NCBI GenBank assembly: GCA_021018815.1
Contig: JAITYX010000016.1
Span: forward strand, 4,107,001 to 4,171,000
Length of the DNA: 64,000 nt
Direction of reading: 5' to 3'
Origin: Talinum fruticosum
Lineage: Eukaryota; Streptophyta; Magnoliopsida; Caryophyllales; Talinaceae
The translations under genes were made by a program, and so were the position numbers. Below are positions 38,890 to 49,927 of this stretch, one piece after another. The notes under the pieces were generated by a model. The model saw only the letters and a list, made by a program, of their open reading frames with translations, made no database searches and was not told the DNA's origin. Numbering within the stretch: the stretch's first letter is position 1; each line of letters starts with the position of its first letter.

Positions 38890-41383
38890 TCCATATTCTG
38901 TGTATATAATCATTTTATAGGATGCAAGCTTTGCATCCAACTTGTTAATCATGATATATGTAATATGATTTGGTCTATTCCTAATTCTAAAAAAGGTATT
39001 TCTTTTATTGTCCTTGTCTCCATTACTTACTAGATTACTACCCTCCCAATTATCTCACAACTACATCTATCATTGCATTCAAACAATGTTTGGCTACTAC
39101 TTCCACCACTATTATTGATTGGTTCGGATGAATATAATCAACATTATAATACTCCCTCCATCCCACAAACTTGTCCTACCTATATAATATAATTTTTTAA
39201 GGGAACATCATTTAGTGTGATGTTTTCTATTGTTTTCAGAAGAGAGAGAAGATTAATAATACTAATAATAATGAAAAGGGACTTTATTTTCGGACATCAA
39301 AAGAACAAAAAGAGGGACAAATAATTTGAGACTTTTGTTTTAGTTACCATGTTCGGTTCGATCATTTGTAGTTGAGTATTACAATCTAAAAATCCCTTGT
39401 AACATGATTAACACAAACTATGTAATGATTGCATTACAAAACAGATTGCATACATTATTGTAACATTATATCCAACCAAACATCACATATTAGATGCTAC
39501 GTTTGAATTTTCCAAAATGTTTTTGCAAGGTCCTCCAAAAGTCTTTTTAGGGAGTAAAGCCGCATACATTGCTGCGCTCTCAAAATTTTCCAATTAATTA
39601 TTGTTTTTTATTGTACACTTAAACTTTTAGTCAATCCTTGATGCTAAGAAATTGCCAATTTGCTACACTACTAGAAAAGGTTCACGTTGCACAATTGTGA
39701 TAAACCGCAAGAAAGGCAATGTAGACAATGTGTTGATGGCAAAGGTATGAGGCTTTTGACAATTTTGGAAAGGTCAAGTATGACAATACATAATTTGAAA
39801 AATTGGTTTCCAACTACCCTAATTGCAAATGATAAGAGCAAAATAATCCAAACTTCAAAACTTATACCACACTATATGCATATTTATCTTTTGCATAACA
39901 ATGAATAACTCTCAGCTCCAATAACTTTCTTATCAAATACATTGACAATAATGTATTAAATTTGTCATCCTAGTGTGTGTAGTGTAATCAGATAACTTTT
40001 ATATTCAATTTTAAAAAAGTCATTAGCGATGAAAAGTTTCATATATACAACATAAAATGCTTGTAGTTATGTATTAAAATGCAAATTTTGACGTTTGGAA
40101 TGTTTGGCACCCAAATTCTAATATTTGTACAACCTTTCAAAGTTTGAGATCACATCCTTAGTAACTTTCCAACTCATCTAATCAATCTTAGAGCTACTTC
40201 TTTTTTTTTTGTAAGCAACGATTCTAAGTCTGTAAGGATCTATAAGGAGCTCTAAAAGTTGTAAGATGCTACAAGGTAGTTGTAACTTGTAAGAAGCCGT
40301 AAGGGTTGTAAGTTGTAAGCTTAACAAGCTTAAAGCAAAAAGAACAATCCCTTAATTCCCATTAACCCAACTACATGCCAAGTATAGGTACTCAGTATGA
40401 TTTCATTCCCAAACTTTAGATGATTAGGAGGGAGTTTATTATTGGTAACATTGGCATTCAAGAATAAATGATGGAAGTGAAAGCAAATGAATGAAGAACT
40501 TCTCATAGTCAATAACACGACCAACTTGAGATTTAATGATCAACATATAGGTGCAATTAGTTAATCTATAGACAACAAGTTAATCAAAGGCAAGGTCACC
40601 TTTGATATATTTACAACACTTGTATATAACATTTTTCATACTAATAGGGATTAAACAATCAAAAGTAACATCCCTAGGTTACTTTTCACTTCAGAAAATA
40701 AATTCAAAATTTTATCTTATCAGCAAGCTCAAAGTAAACTATTCTCACTGTACTATACTCTCAGAAAGGCATTCATGATTTCTGTTACCATAAGGACAAC
40801 AGATGCTAAACAGCATACAAAAAGAAGCAAATACGCATTTTGGTGCTTTTAGACATCAAGAATGTCATGCTTTCCAAGGGAATGAAGAATAAGATAGAAT
40901 TGTGAGAAACCGGGCTGTACCAATGTTGTGCTAATCTCAAGGGAACCAACTTGGCAAGTTGCAATTCCACTAGCAGGGGTAAAAGCAAAAATGAAACGAT
41001 AAATGAATTAAACAACCAAGTGGGAAATTTTTTAAGGCGAGTATGGAGAAAGAAAGCACAAAATTCATGAATCTAACTGGAAATCAGTCTATATCCACAA
41101 TCCATAAAGCAAAATCATAAATTTAATTGTTAAAACCATTAAAGCAAAAAGGATGAGGTACAACACAAAGAACGAAACCATGAGATAGTACACTTCATCA
41201 TCATCATCATCACCACCACCACCACCACCAACACCAACACCAACACCAACACCAACATCACCAAAGCATCAATATCACGTAAATACACTATCTAACGGAT
41301 TAAAGAAACTAAACTTACCAGACTCCGCATTCCCATAATACAAGCATTTGATATGATCCAATCAGAAGCAGGAATTCAAATAC
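27916..41383 (-). CDS. candidate multi-exon gene antisense to MADS gene 3, function unknown
   Basis: On the minus strand, short open blocks with fitting splice sites join in one frame. From 5' to 3': 41319-41383, 40921-40969 (or from 40949), 40600-40673, 37846-37911, 35723-35778, 33303-33359, 32305-32397, 30229-30253, 29412-29510, 29196-29221, 28925-28987 and 27916-27990 with a TAA. The last seven are the most coherent, with phases matching at every junction. Sample peptides are [57 protein letters not shown] and [17 protein letters not shown]. The product would be about 230 aa. I recognise no family. The start is unclear: ATG at 41336 reads MGMRSL only if exon 2 begins at 40949; the stronger acceptor gives a frame without ATG. 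Further exons may exist between 33.4 and 35.7 kb. Introns would be T-rich on this strand, as plant introns are. It may be a decayed gene, or partly a chance assembly. Confidence 0.4.
38839..38886. repeat. (TA)n microsatellite
   Basis: About 24 TA units in the region downstream of MADS gene 3. Confidence 0.92.
38895..38998 (+). repeat. interspersed repeat copy A (possible LINE 3' end)
   Basis: Contains AGGATGCAAGCTTTGCATCC, then a phrase like ATCaTGATATaTGTAATATG and an A run. It matches the copy at 48965-49070 in order and spacing. The shared terminal A tract suggests a retrotransposed 3' end. Confidence 0.5.
39153..39330. mobile_element. Stowaway-like element, one clear end
   Basis: Starts with ACTCCCTCCATCCCACAAAC at 39152. 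The right side has AGAGGGACAAATAATTTGAG near 39311, related to the inverted Stowaway end but without the terminal GGAGGGAG. It is probably truncated. Confidence 0.45.
39666..39745 (+). mobile_element. CACTA-transposon-like terminus
   Basis: CACTACTAGAAAAGG is the typical terminal sequence of plant CACTA (En/Spm) elements. It is followed by about 65 bp of sequence with short internal repeats (GCAATGTAGACAATGTG). No matching inverted end was found nearby, so it is a fragment or the other end lies further off. Confidence 0.45.
41195..41260. repeat. (ATC)n(ACC)n(AACACC)n microsatellite
   Basis: Three related short repeats follow one another. They would lie in an intron of the candidate minus-strand gene. 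Confidence 0.9.
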
Positions 41384-41617
41384 CTGGAAAAAACGAATGG
41401 AAAAACATGTCAAAAAATGAAATAATGTTCACAAACAAACGCATAAAGAAAGCAAGTACCGCTTACGCTAGAGCTTTTGAGCCTCGTCGCCTCGCATATA
41501 AATTCTGAACATTAAGAGGATAGATGATAAGCGAACTGCGAATGAACCGTGAACAACAAAGGAAGGAGAATAGAAGAATAGCGGCGATCAAGCGAAGACG
41601 GAAGCATGGCGTACGGA

Positions 41618-41648
<31 letters not shown>

Positions 41649-41800
41649 GAGGGGGACAGTTAACCCGGAGAATGGATGCCGGGAGGGCTTGTTGAACGAT
41701 GCGAGAGCAGAAAATATCTGTAATCACACCGTCCGAAACGTCGGGTGAGGTTTGTAGACGTGGGACAAAAACCCAAAAAAAAATTGATACAGCACTGTAG
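41384..41800 (-). promoter_or_regulatory. possible promoter and 5' leader of the candidate antisense gene
   Basis: On the minus strand, a CT-rich leader-like stretch with a (CT)n run (41625-41649) leads to CGTAAGCG|GTACTT at about 41460/41459. An intron-like T-rich segment then ends TTTTTTCCAG directly before exon 41319-41383. GC content is higher than in neighbouring DNA. TATTTATTTAG-like sequences lie upstream near 41840. No transcript evidence is available here. Confidence 0.35.
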
Positions 41801-42970
41801 ACGGTAGTTGTAGCCATCGAATAAAATAAACTAAATAAATAGGATTAAATAAATATGAACGGTTTTTGTTAATTGTCATCCTATGTGTGATAGATAAAAA
41901 TTATTATAATTTGTTATTTATAAAATCTTGTCTATTTTTATTTGAATAAAATATAAATGTTATTTCTTACCAAAATAAAAAGAAATTAATATTATTTTTT
42001 ACATATCAATTTGATTAAGCTATTAAATATTTTTTTAATACAGTTCAACCTCATATATCATTGTAGTATAATTGAAAATTTTAAATTGTTCAATTAAATT
42101 ATGATAGTAGATGATGAATTAAATTACCGCTCTTTTTTTGTTTTAAACTTCTAGCTTTAGAGTAATTTAAGGCAAAAAAATATTAGAATTATAAACTATG
42201 CTTGAGCTTATGATATTCATAATATATGGAGCAATATTTTGCCTTTATAACCAAAATTAATGGGCACAAGCTTTAAAGAGAAGATAGTGAAAAGAAGTAA
42301 TATTTGAGTCATCCCAAGTAAAATTTATTTTATTTTTTTATCATTAAAATTTATTTTACTTAGATGTAAAGAATTGAACCCACAATATTAAACACCCCAT
42401 ACCTCGTCAAGCTCAAAACAATCTCATTAAATGGCGAGTTGAACTAGTTCCTAATGCTAAATAAATAGTGTAGAACTTTCTTTAACTTAAGCTTAATTTG
42501 ATAACTGTGATAAAAATTAAAAAAAAAGAAAAGAAAGTTAATTTGGTAATTAACATAATTGGGTTAAGCTAGAAAATTATAAAAATTAAATTTATTTATT
42601 TTATTAGACAAGATTCATAAAGAAATATCAATATCTTATATGTTGTTGGAAAAAAATAAGATTGTACAAATAAGAAAATATAATTACTTCCTATCCATCA
42701 CCCTTAAGGCGACAATTAGTAAAACCGTTAATTAAAATAAGTTTGAAAATGAGTTGAGCCAAGCTCGAGTTTGCCAGGTTTAAACCCAAGCCCGTCCGTT
42801 TTTGAGTGATTTTGAATTTGCCTCATTATGATTTATTTGTTTGTTGCAACTTGTGGGCTCGACTCATGATTCAATCCAACATTAACTTTTTTTAAATAAA
42901 AGTTTTTGCTCCGAAATTAATATTTTTTATTATTCTAAGCGAGTCAAGAAGCGATAGCTTGTTTGTTCAC
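41801..42970. other. AT-rich intergenic DNA
   Basis: No gene is supported. Very AT-rich, with scattered A and T runs. It lies between the putative antisense leader and the RNase H-like remnant. Confidence 0.5.
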
Positions 42971-42974
42971 TGTA

Positions 42975-43290
42975 AACCTGGTTTTGAAGCATGGATTCAC
43001 TAAAGTGGTGATTGAAGGGGATTGTGCAACACTTTTTGCCAAGATCACTAAGAAAAATTGCTTATCTTCGATGGTAGGATTATTTATTTTCGATATTCTT
43101 GATCTTTGTAAGTCGTTTTAGTTTTTTTTCTTCTCTTGTTCGCCGGGGAGGGGGTGAATAGCGTAGCTCACTCTTTTGCCCATCTACAACCTTATGTATA
43201 TTCGTCTAAATCTTAGGTTGCGGATGGCACTGAGTCTGTTCTTGAACTAGCAACTATTGATGTTTTGATGCTTAATGAATAAAAATAACC
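42975..43290 (+). pseudogene. RNase H-like (RVT_3) remnant of a non-LTR retroelement
   Basis: Translation gives GFTKVVIEGDCATLFAKITK, then an ILDLCKSF-like segment. After a frame change it gives NSVAHSFAHLQPYVY, and later ELATIDVLMLNE. The phrases VVIEGDC and the NxVAHxxA motif are typical of plant LINE-type RNase H domains. The frame breaks near 43140. An A run follows at 43301. Only the C-terminal half of the domain is left. Confidence 0.7.
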
Positions 43291-43712
43291 CGTTTTGATA
43301 AAAAAAAGGAATTAGTGGAGTGATTGTTTCTAGTAAATTAATAAATAAAAATTATATATAAAAATTCGTATATTAACGTATAATATATGTACAAATTTAT
43401 TGGACTTGTTATGTTTAACGAGCCGAACTTCACATTGAGTGACTCGATTTATTTCCTTCACGAGTTGATTAGTGTTCCATTGATCCACTCCACCTCTTTC
43501 CTTCACAGGTTGATTTACGAGTGTTCCGCCAACTTTGCTTCACTAACAGCCCGCTCATTTATACTATGAAGTCCCAAAGAAATAGGGCCGTTCATATGAC
43601 CGCCCCAGAGGGCTGCTTTGAAGATGCTCCGACCAACTAAAAGCCCGGGCTTTAAGGCCGTGACCCGGTTAGTGGTGACACAACGAAGCTCCTGTGCCAC
43701 CATACCACCTCC

Positions 43713-45042
43713 ATGCCACTCTCTCTCCTCCGCAGCTGGCGGAGCTACGCACGTCCACCTCCACCGCCGCCGCGTATCCGCTGCCTCCGTTCAGACGCCG
43801 CTTTAGAGGCCATCGCAAGGGCCGCAGAGGATCGGACGCCGGTGGTGGCGCTGTACAACTACCCTTCATTTTCTGGCGCCTTCTCTGCTCTCTTTGCTCA
43901 CCTCTTCCACTCTCGCCTCAACCTTCCTTGCCTTGTCTTGCCTTTCTCCTCCGTCGTTCCTCTCAGGTTCTCTCTATCTCTCCAATTTAGATGCGGAAGT
44001 CGCTTAATTAACATTCCGATTTCAGAAAAAAATGAACGTCCTTGTTATCAATGTAGCATTGTTTAGAAAGTTGTCGATTCTCCAATTTATCTGTGGAGAA
44101 TTAGAGTTGTCATGCGTTCTTACTACAGCAGGGTGTACACTGTGATATTTGCTTTCTCATTTTCATTGTTGAGTTCCCTGATAAAAAGGAAGTCAGATAA
44201 CTTGTTTTAGGAAACTACTAGTAAGACGGAAGAATCCTCGTTTTAATGCCCCCCGGAATCGAACTATCTTGAATTTTATGAGTATTTTTTGTATTCAGTT
44301 TTCTCAGTTGAATTGCCCATGTAACCAGTGTATCACGCGTATATGATGGATTTCGTTCTCTCTTTGCTGCAACAGGGTTGATGATTTGTGTTTTGAAGGT
44401 TTGAAGACATGTTATTTTCTCGATTTCATTGGTCCAAAAGAATTTGCTGCAGAACTGTCAAGGAAGACAGCGAGCGAGTAAGCAAATACAGACATCCATT
44501 AGAGATGACCTATTTCTAATGTTGGGCTTATAGTATGGTGAATTTGACTGTCGGTTCCACTTGATGGTAGGATCATATGCTTTGATCATCGAAAATCATC
44601 TCTTTCTAAGCTCCCTTCTCCAGAAGATTCTTTGGGGAAACTCACAATTCACATTGATCTTGCGAAAAGTAGCTCAAGTGCTGTTTATGAATACTTTTCA
44701 AGCAAGCTTAAAGATGTCAACTCAACTGATGAACATGTATGATTGAATTTGTTTTCCATTGAGTTTTATAGATCATTTATACCGTATTTTACAAGAAGGA
44801 ACTTTTTGGTTCATTTGATGTAGAGCTTAGCTACTAGTCTAGTGGACATAAACACTAAAGATCGTGTGGAGTTACTCTTGAAGTACCTTGAAGATGGGGA
44901 TCTACGTCACTGGAGATTTCCAGACATTAAGGCATTTAATATTGGTATTTCTGGATGGAGGTCCGAACTTAACTGCGTCACTAATCCACACATGTATGAG
45001 CAGGTATATACTCATGGAAGATATAGGATATCTCTCTCTCTC

Positions 45043-45128
<86 letters not shown>

Positions 45129-47044
45129 GCAAAATGATGATGCTGGTTTCATAAAGTTTCCCGTCTATGTTCAAGGACATATTACGTCTCTACCTATGGA
45201 TTAAATTGACTGTCTTCGCTTCCCAAGTAGCTGGAAAAATCTATATTGTGCAACTTTTAATGAGTGGTATTATAGTGGACTAAAGCAAAATTTTCACTAA
45301 ACTATCTTTTGCTTCTTTAATTATCGGGTAGAATCCACTAAGAAATGTTGTGTCTGAAGTTAAATTGCAAGGATAATGTTGCATGTAGATCCCATTATTG
45401 GCTCTGCCTTTGGCAGGACTTCAATTTATCGGTTTGGCTTATTAACATGTCCTAACAGTCAATAGTTTTTCACATTTGATTTGTATCACTTCCAAACCTC
45501 TGCTTTATAGAGGACTTGAACTTTGGCAATTTGGTAGCTCCTTTATTGTTGCATTTCTTTCTCAATACTAATACTCAAATAGTTAATCAGCTGACATCTG
45601 TTTCAAGGGATCTGACACTATTATTTCATTAATACTAACGTGTCAAGTTTTTCAATTCTCCTTTCCATTTCGTTGTATTTGACAACGTGTTCGTGTCATT
45701 TATATCTGAGTATCCCCACAAAGCACTGGAATGCTCTCCACAGTATTATCTTTAATGTGATTGTGTGTATTTTTGAATTATTTTACAATGCTCGGTGATT
45801 ACTGTCTGATTGCAGTTGCTCGAGATGACTGTTGAGGAACTGATAGCCCAAGGAAATTCACATATTTCAACTCGAACGGATGCTACCATGGAGTTTATAG
45901 GAAAAGCGTTTAAACTTCGGCTAGGTCGAGGACTGTATGGGGAGTGCCTGGTAGTTTATGACTGCTTTGAACCTCTATTGTAATGTCGACCTACATGTAG
46001 CTATCTACAGGTTCTCTGATATAATTTTTATTGACCTGTGCTGATTTCAAGGAAAAGGATTGTGGTCATGAAAATAGGTTCACTTACTAAGCATGACAAT
46101 GTGTCATTATAGGTCAAAAGAATCCCGTTGTTTTGTGGACATGTTTAAATGAAAATTCATTGCTTTTTTGTTTTTCATTTGTTTCACAGGGCATTAGAGC
46201 TGATATTAACCCGGATCTTGTTGATGAAATTGGCAGAGAACTTAGCTTGAGGAGTTCTGCAGCTGGCTTAAGGTAACTTCATCTTGTAAAGCTGTCAAAT
46301 TATCAGTGTCAGAACCAGGGCATTACCAACAGTGCAAAGATATGATACATGTTCAGCTAAAGTTGAATTCTTGTTGTGCAAGTTGGATTGTACAAAATGG
46401 CCCGTGCTTTGCTTCAAATAGGCTGGGAGAATATCTAGTTTTAGCTGTTTCTTTACATGAGAGGTCCATGATGGCTGATGGTTAGAGCCTAAACAACATT
46501 AATGTATCCTTTATCATCTTGACATTTTTGTAAAATGATGCATAAAGAGATTGACTGATGTCATCAGAATATTCTCATGCCCTTTTGATTGTTTGCTGCT
46601 TCCCTTTTTTTGTAATGCTTTGGTTTGGGGTTGGGAAGAGGGGGGTTGTGCACAATGTATAATTTAACTTGGAAATTCATAGTGAACTTAGTCGTCTAGT
46701 GGAATTTGTTGATATTCAGGCCTGTTGGAGCTGTTATTTTCATGCAAAGGAAGAACCTGAAAATGTGCCTGAGGAGTATGGATGATTCTACGGACACCTC
46801 TGAAATTGCAAAGGTGTTTAGTTTTGCACAATCGTGTTTTTTTTTCTTTCCTTTTTTGTCTTTTCTACTTATCGGTATCAATATGTGGATGCCGTTGGAG
46901 TATTGGATGCTCCGTACAAAACCCCATTAAAATACCTAAATTATTCTGCAGGCATATGGTGGTGGAGGGTTGCCCCACTCAAGCTCTTTCATCATAAGGA
47001 TGGATGAATACAATCAGTGGCTTTCAGTCAATTCATCAAGTTAG
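43713..47044 (+). CDS. DHH/DHHA1-type phosphoesterase-like protein
   Basis: Eight exons: 43713-43966, 44376-44477, 44571-44736, 44824-45003, 45816-45950, 46190-46272, 46720-46813 and 46952-47044, giving 368 aa with no break. The family is a plant-conserved protein related to DHH phosphoesterases such as exopolyphosphatase and nanoRNase. Residues 44-56 read VALYNYPSFSGAF, where active enzymes carry a His/Asp-rich loop. CFDHRKS at 122-128 stands at the DHH motif (DHR here). The C-terminal half (about 250-368) resembles a DHHA1 domain, with LRLGRGLYGECL and AYGGGGLPHSSSF near the glycine-rich motif. Loss of metal ligands suggests weak or altered catalysis; this is inference. The N-terminus is basic and proline-rich (RSWRSYARPPPPPP), possibly a plastid or mitochondrial signal. 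A compound microsatellite starts 28 bp after exon 4. The gene converges on the OPT gene. Confidence 0.88.
45031..45127. repeat. (CT)n(CA)n compound microsatellite
   Basis: About 25 CT units (one interrupted by CA) pass into about 23 CA units. It lies in the intron after exon 4 of the DHH-like gene, close to the donor site. Confidence 0.95.
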
Positions 47045-47884
47045 AGTGAGGTACCACCCATATCCTTTGTCGTAGAATAATGTTGTTCTGCAATGTTTTC
47101 CTATAGCTCAGATCTTATTTTTTGACGGCTACAGTTTTTTTCCCTCCTCCGTGGTGCTATTGTGTTCCGTGTTCTTTTGTGCTCTATTTAGTTCTTTCAA
47201 AACCTTCACTGCGTACTCTCACCCCCCACCCTGGGGGTGGTGAAGGAGGAGGTTGTAGTTTCTGCAATTGAATTTCTGTTCCGCTAAAGTTTCAAGGCAT
47301 CTGTGTTTGCTCTTAAAACTTGTTTTACTATCTGGCCTAGCTAATGGCCCTGATTGATGATCATGATTGGTTGATTTGGGAACTTTTCTGCCTAGAGTGA
47401 CTGGTCTTGGAGGAAGTTGCATCTTTTCTTTTTTTTTTTTTTTTTTTGGGTGGGCGAGGGGTGGGAGGACTTGTTTCATTCTTCTCAGAAATGAGAAACA
47501 GTTGTTGATATTGTCAAAATTGTATTCTAATTCCTGTCTTCCAGTTTAAATGGCTTGCCCACAGTTGAGGGATGTCCAGAAGATTTCTTCTTTGTGCTTG
47601 TGTAATTGACAAAAGAGAAAAATTCCAAGGAGGTTGGGCATAGTTTATATTTTATCCGTGTGTGTGACAGAATATAAAAAAATTTGAAATCTTTCTGGAT
47701 TATCTAATTAATGCTTTTGTTGGCTTAACCATAAAAGTGTGGAAAAGAAAAATTAAAGTAAAAGGTTGAGATGTTCCATAACTTTAATGCTTCAAATTGC
47801 AATTTGATTCTTTGCCTCTTGTAATTGAGTTTTACTGGATCATAAGGCAATTTCAACATCGCTGCATTTCATCAAGCAGAAACC
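47045..47884. other. 3' flank of the DHH-like gene
   Basis: Contains the likely 3' UTR and a T run at 47429-47447. No further gene is seen on either strand before the OPT remnant. Confidence 0.5.
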
Positions 47885-48440
47885 ATAATTGAGCATAGCC
47901 GGACAAGGCATCCATCAGCTACTATGTGCTTGGCTGTTGGACATGCTGCTTTATTGTGACACTCCATTTGTACTCTGCCAACTTCTATTGACCATGAAGG
48001 CAATCACAGCATCCTACCCACCTAAAAATAATGTAGCCAGACATTTGCTACCATTGGTTGTGGCAACATATGATGAGGTTTAACTTGTTCCAACTGCAAT
48101 CCAGGCATTGCATTGGTGCCATGTGAGCATTATGACAGGAAAACTGCATCGTTGATTACTGGAGTCCATGGTGGCTAGAGACTGCCTTGCATAAAGCCAA
48201 AGTTTTACTGGCATCACTGGAGCTTTGAAACCAGTTCAAGGCCGTGCAATTTCCAAGATTTTCAAAAGACCTGAACCCAACAACCTTGTGTGACAGAGAC
48301 ATCAAAGAAGGCATGTTCATTAGGTTAGGACAAATCCAAGGACTTTGTGTGGAAGCAGGTATCTTGCATGCATGCTGAATTAAGTTGAGCAACCACCATT
48401 TCACGGGATTGGTTCTACCAGCTGTCTCTTCACAGGGCCC
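47885..48440 (-). pseudogene. decayed duplicate of the last exon of the OPT transporter
   Basis: On the minus strand the sequence follows exon 6 of the OPT gene in order. KWWLLNLIQHACKIPASTQ matches [18 protein letters not shown], then SPWICP, then a phrase like FENLGNCTALNWF matching [13 protein letters not shown]. Near 47890-47950 the DNA for the final residues of the transporter is recognisable (CAGCTACTATGTGCTTGGCTGTTGG against CAACCACTATGCCCTTAGCTGTTGG, written on +). The frame is broken several times and no other exon was found. It lies 1.5 kb beyond the 3' end of the OPT gene, in the same orientation, so it is the remnant of a tandem copy. Confidence 0.75.
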
Positions 48441-49927
48441 TGTGCGTATTAGATCCATTTTCTTGCTCCTTGGACTCCAGCCAGCTTCAGTTGCATGCAG
48501 CATCTGGAGTGATTGTGCATGTCTATCCTGTCGCCCCTTCCCTACTCCTGTAGTTGATTTTTAAATGTCAACATTGTCACTTCTTCTAGTAGTTAGAGAA
48601 AGATGTTATCGATTGCAAGCAGCACAAGAAGATGAAATTGAAAGATTAGACTAATTAAGAGCAGGAAATGAAAAAAGGGGAACCCATTTGAAGCCAAACA
48701 TATTATTCGTCGACATCATGTATTGTCTCTTAGTTATATTTTATGGCATTTATTGTGTGGTTTTTAGATTTGTTTTTATGTGTAGCTACGTGGTTATGAT
48801 TTCCCATTCCGGATAAAATGTTTGAGGAATTTATTAGTATAAGCCTAGCCATATCTCAGATAGCTTCGGAGAGCTTTTCATGATTGGAAATTTAATGCTG
48901 TTTTCATTCTGGATTTCTACTGCTCTATAGTCGATTGTCCTTTGTGATTAAATTGCGCTGTTTAAGTGTATTTTTGAATGTATATAGGTCCTCTGTAGGA
49001 TGCTAGCTATGCATCCATTTCTTTTGATCGCGATATGTATGATATGTCCTATTTTTCATGCCAAAAAAAAGGCTAAGGTTGTTGACCATTGTATTCCGTA
49101 TAAGACAGTGTTAGGATTTAGAAGCGACTTAAATGCGGAAGCGATTCGAATGTAATACGATAATCAAAAGTATGTACCAAATGAAAGCGATAAATCAATT
49201 GACACAAGGAATTTACGTGGAAACTCAATGAGGGAAAAACCACGGAGGCGAGGAGCACACTTAATCCGCTATAATTTGAAGGAGTACAAAACGATCACAA
49301 TCGAAGCGACGATTTGATCGATGATGAGAATAATAATTCTCTCACAAAATCACTCAAACTCACTTTAAATTAAAGGGAAGAAATTTATCACCATATGATG
49401 CCTAACTTTCACGTGCTTGCCTATCTTGATGGCTCTTGATTATAATATATGTATTATGCACCTTGACACTCACGTATTTGACAATGGGAATAAGTCTCCT
49501 ATATATATTAAAACTCTTCTTCCACTACTTCCCAACTGCTGCATGACTTGCTTGACAAGCGCAAACACAAGGCCCACGAAGAGAGGAATGTGTAACCGAC
49601 AAGAATTTCTCGGCACGATCCACTTGAAGCAAATCAACCGGGAGATTTGAGACACACCTCAACAGACAGGACCTATGGTTTTTACTGAGCAATGTATATA
49701 ACATTTGAAATTGCAAATCATTACCGTCTGTTGGAAAAAGCACCTCTATTTGCCATGTTTGTGTTGCATACAGTTCGATTTCCCTATACCCTGCCGCTGC
49801 TTCACTAGGATGTACATTTTTTGGGGGTGTTGAGAGGGGGGCTATATATTGCTACAACTTGAAGCTTCACAGTATAGTATTCTATCAAACAAAAGCTATA
49901 TTGATCATTATACGAGTATACAAGAGT
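48441..49927. other. intergenic DNA between the OPT remnant and the OPT gene
   Basis: Holds repeat copy B (48965-49070) and, at 49110-49280, a moderately complex stretch (TTTACGTGGAAACTC, GAGGGAAAAACCACGG) of the kind found in many plant interspersed repeats. No gene is supported. Confidence 0.45.
48965..49070 (+). repeat. interspersed repeat copy B (possible LINE 3' end)
   Basis: Contains AGGATGCTAGCTATGCATCC, a phrase like GATCGCGATATGTATGATAT and an A run. It is collinear with the copy at 38895-38998, at about 75 to 80 percent identity by eye. Confidence 0.5.

Larger units (their letters stand above)
34923..41310. other. region downstream of MADS gene 3
   Basis: No plus-strand gene is supported. 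The + strand is A-rich through most of this stretch. It contains some candidate minus-strand exons listed separately, a (TA)n run, a Stowaway-like left end near 39153, a CACTA-like end at 39666 and a GTAAG-rich stretch near 40210-40320. The ORFs at 36630-36875 and 38088-38528 (+) have no family resemblance. Confidence 0.5.

Noticed and set aside
40838..41015. Minus-strand open frame through 40969 that continues past the proposed donor at 40920
   Set aside because: Reading on past the donor gives two alternative open frames that look protein-like, but neither joins in phase to the next candidate exon. The spliced version was preferred.
44842..45204. ORF running through exon 4 of the DHH-like gene into Ser/Leu and Thr/His repeats
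   Set aside because: The repeat part is intronic microsatellite sequence after a good donor at 45003/45004; the next exon at 45816 restores the family sequence.
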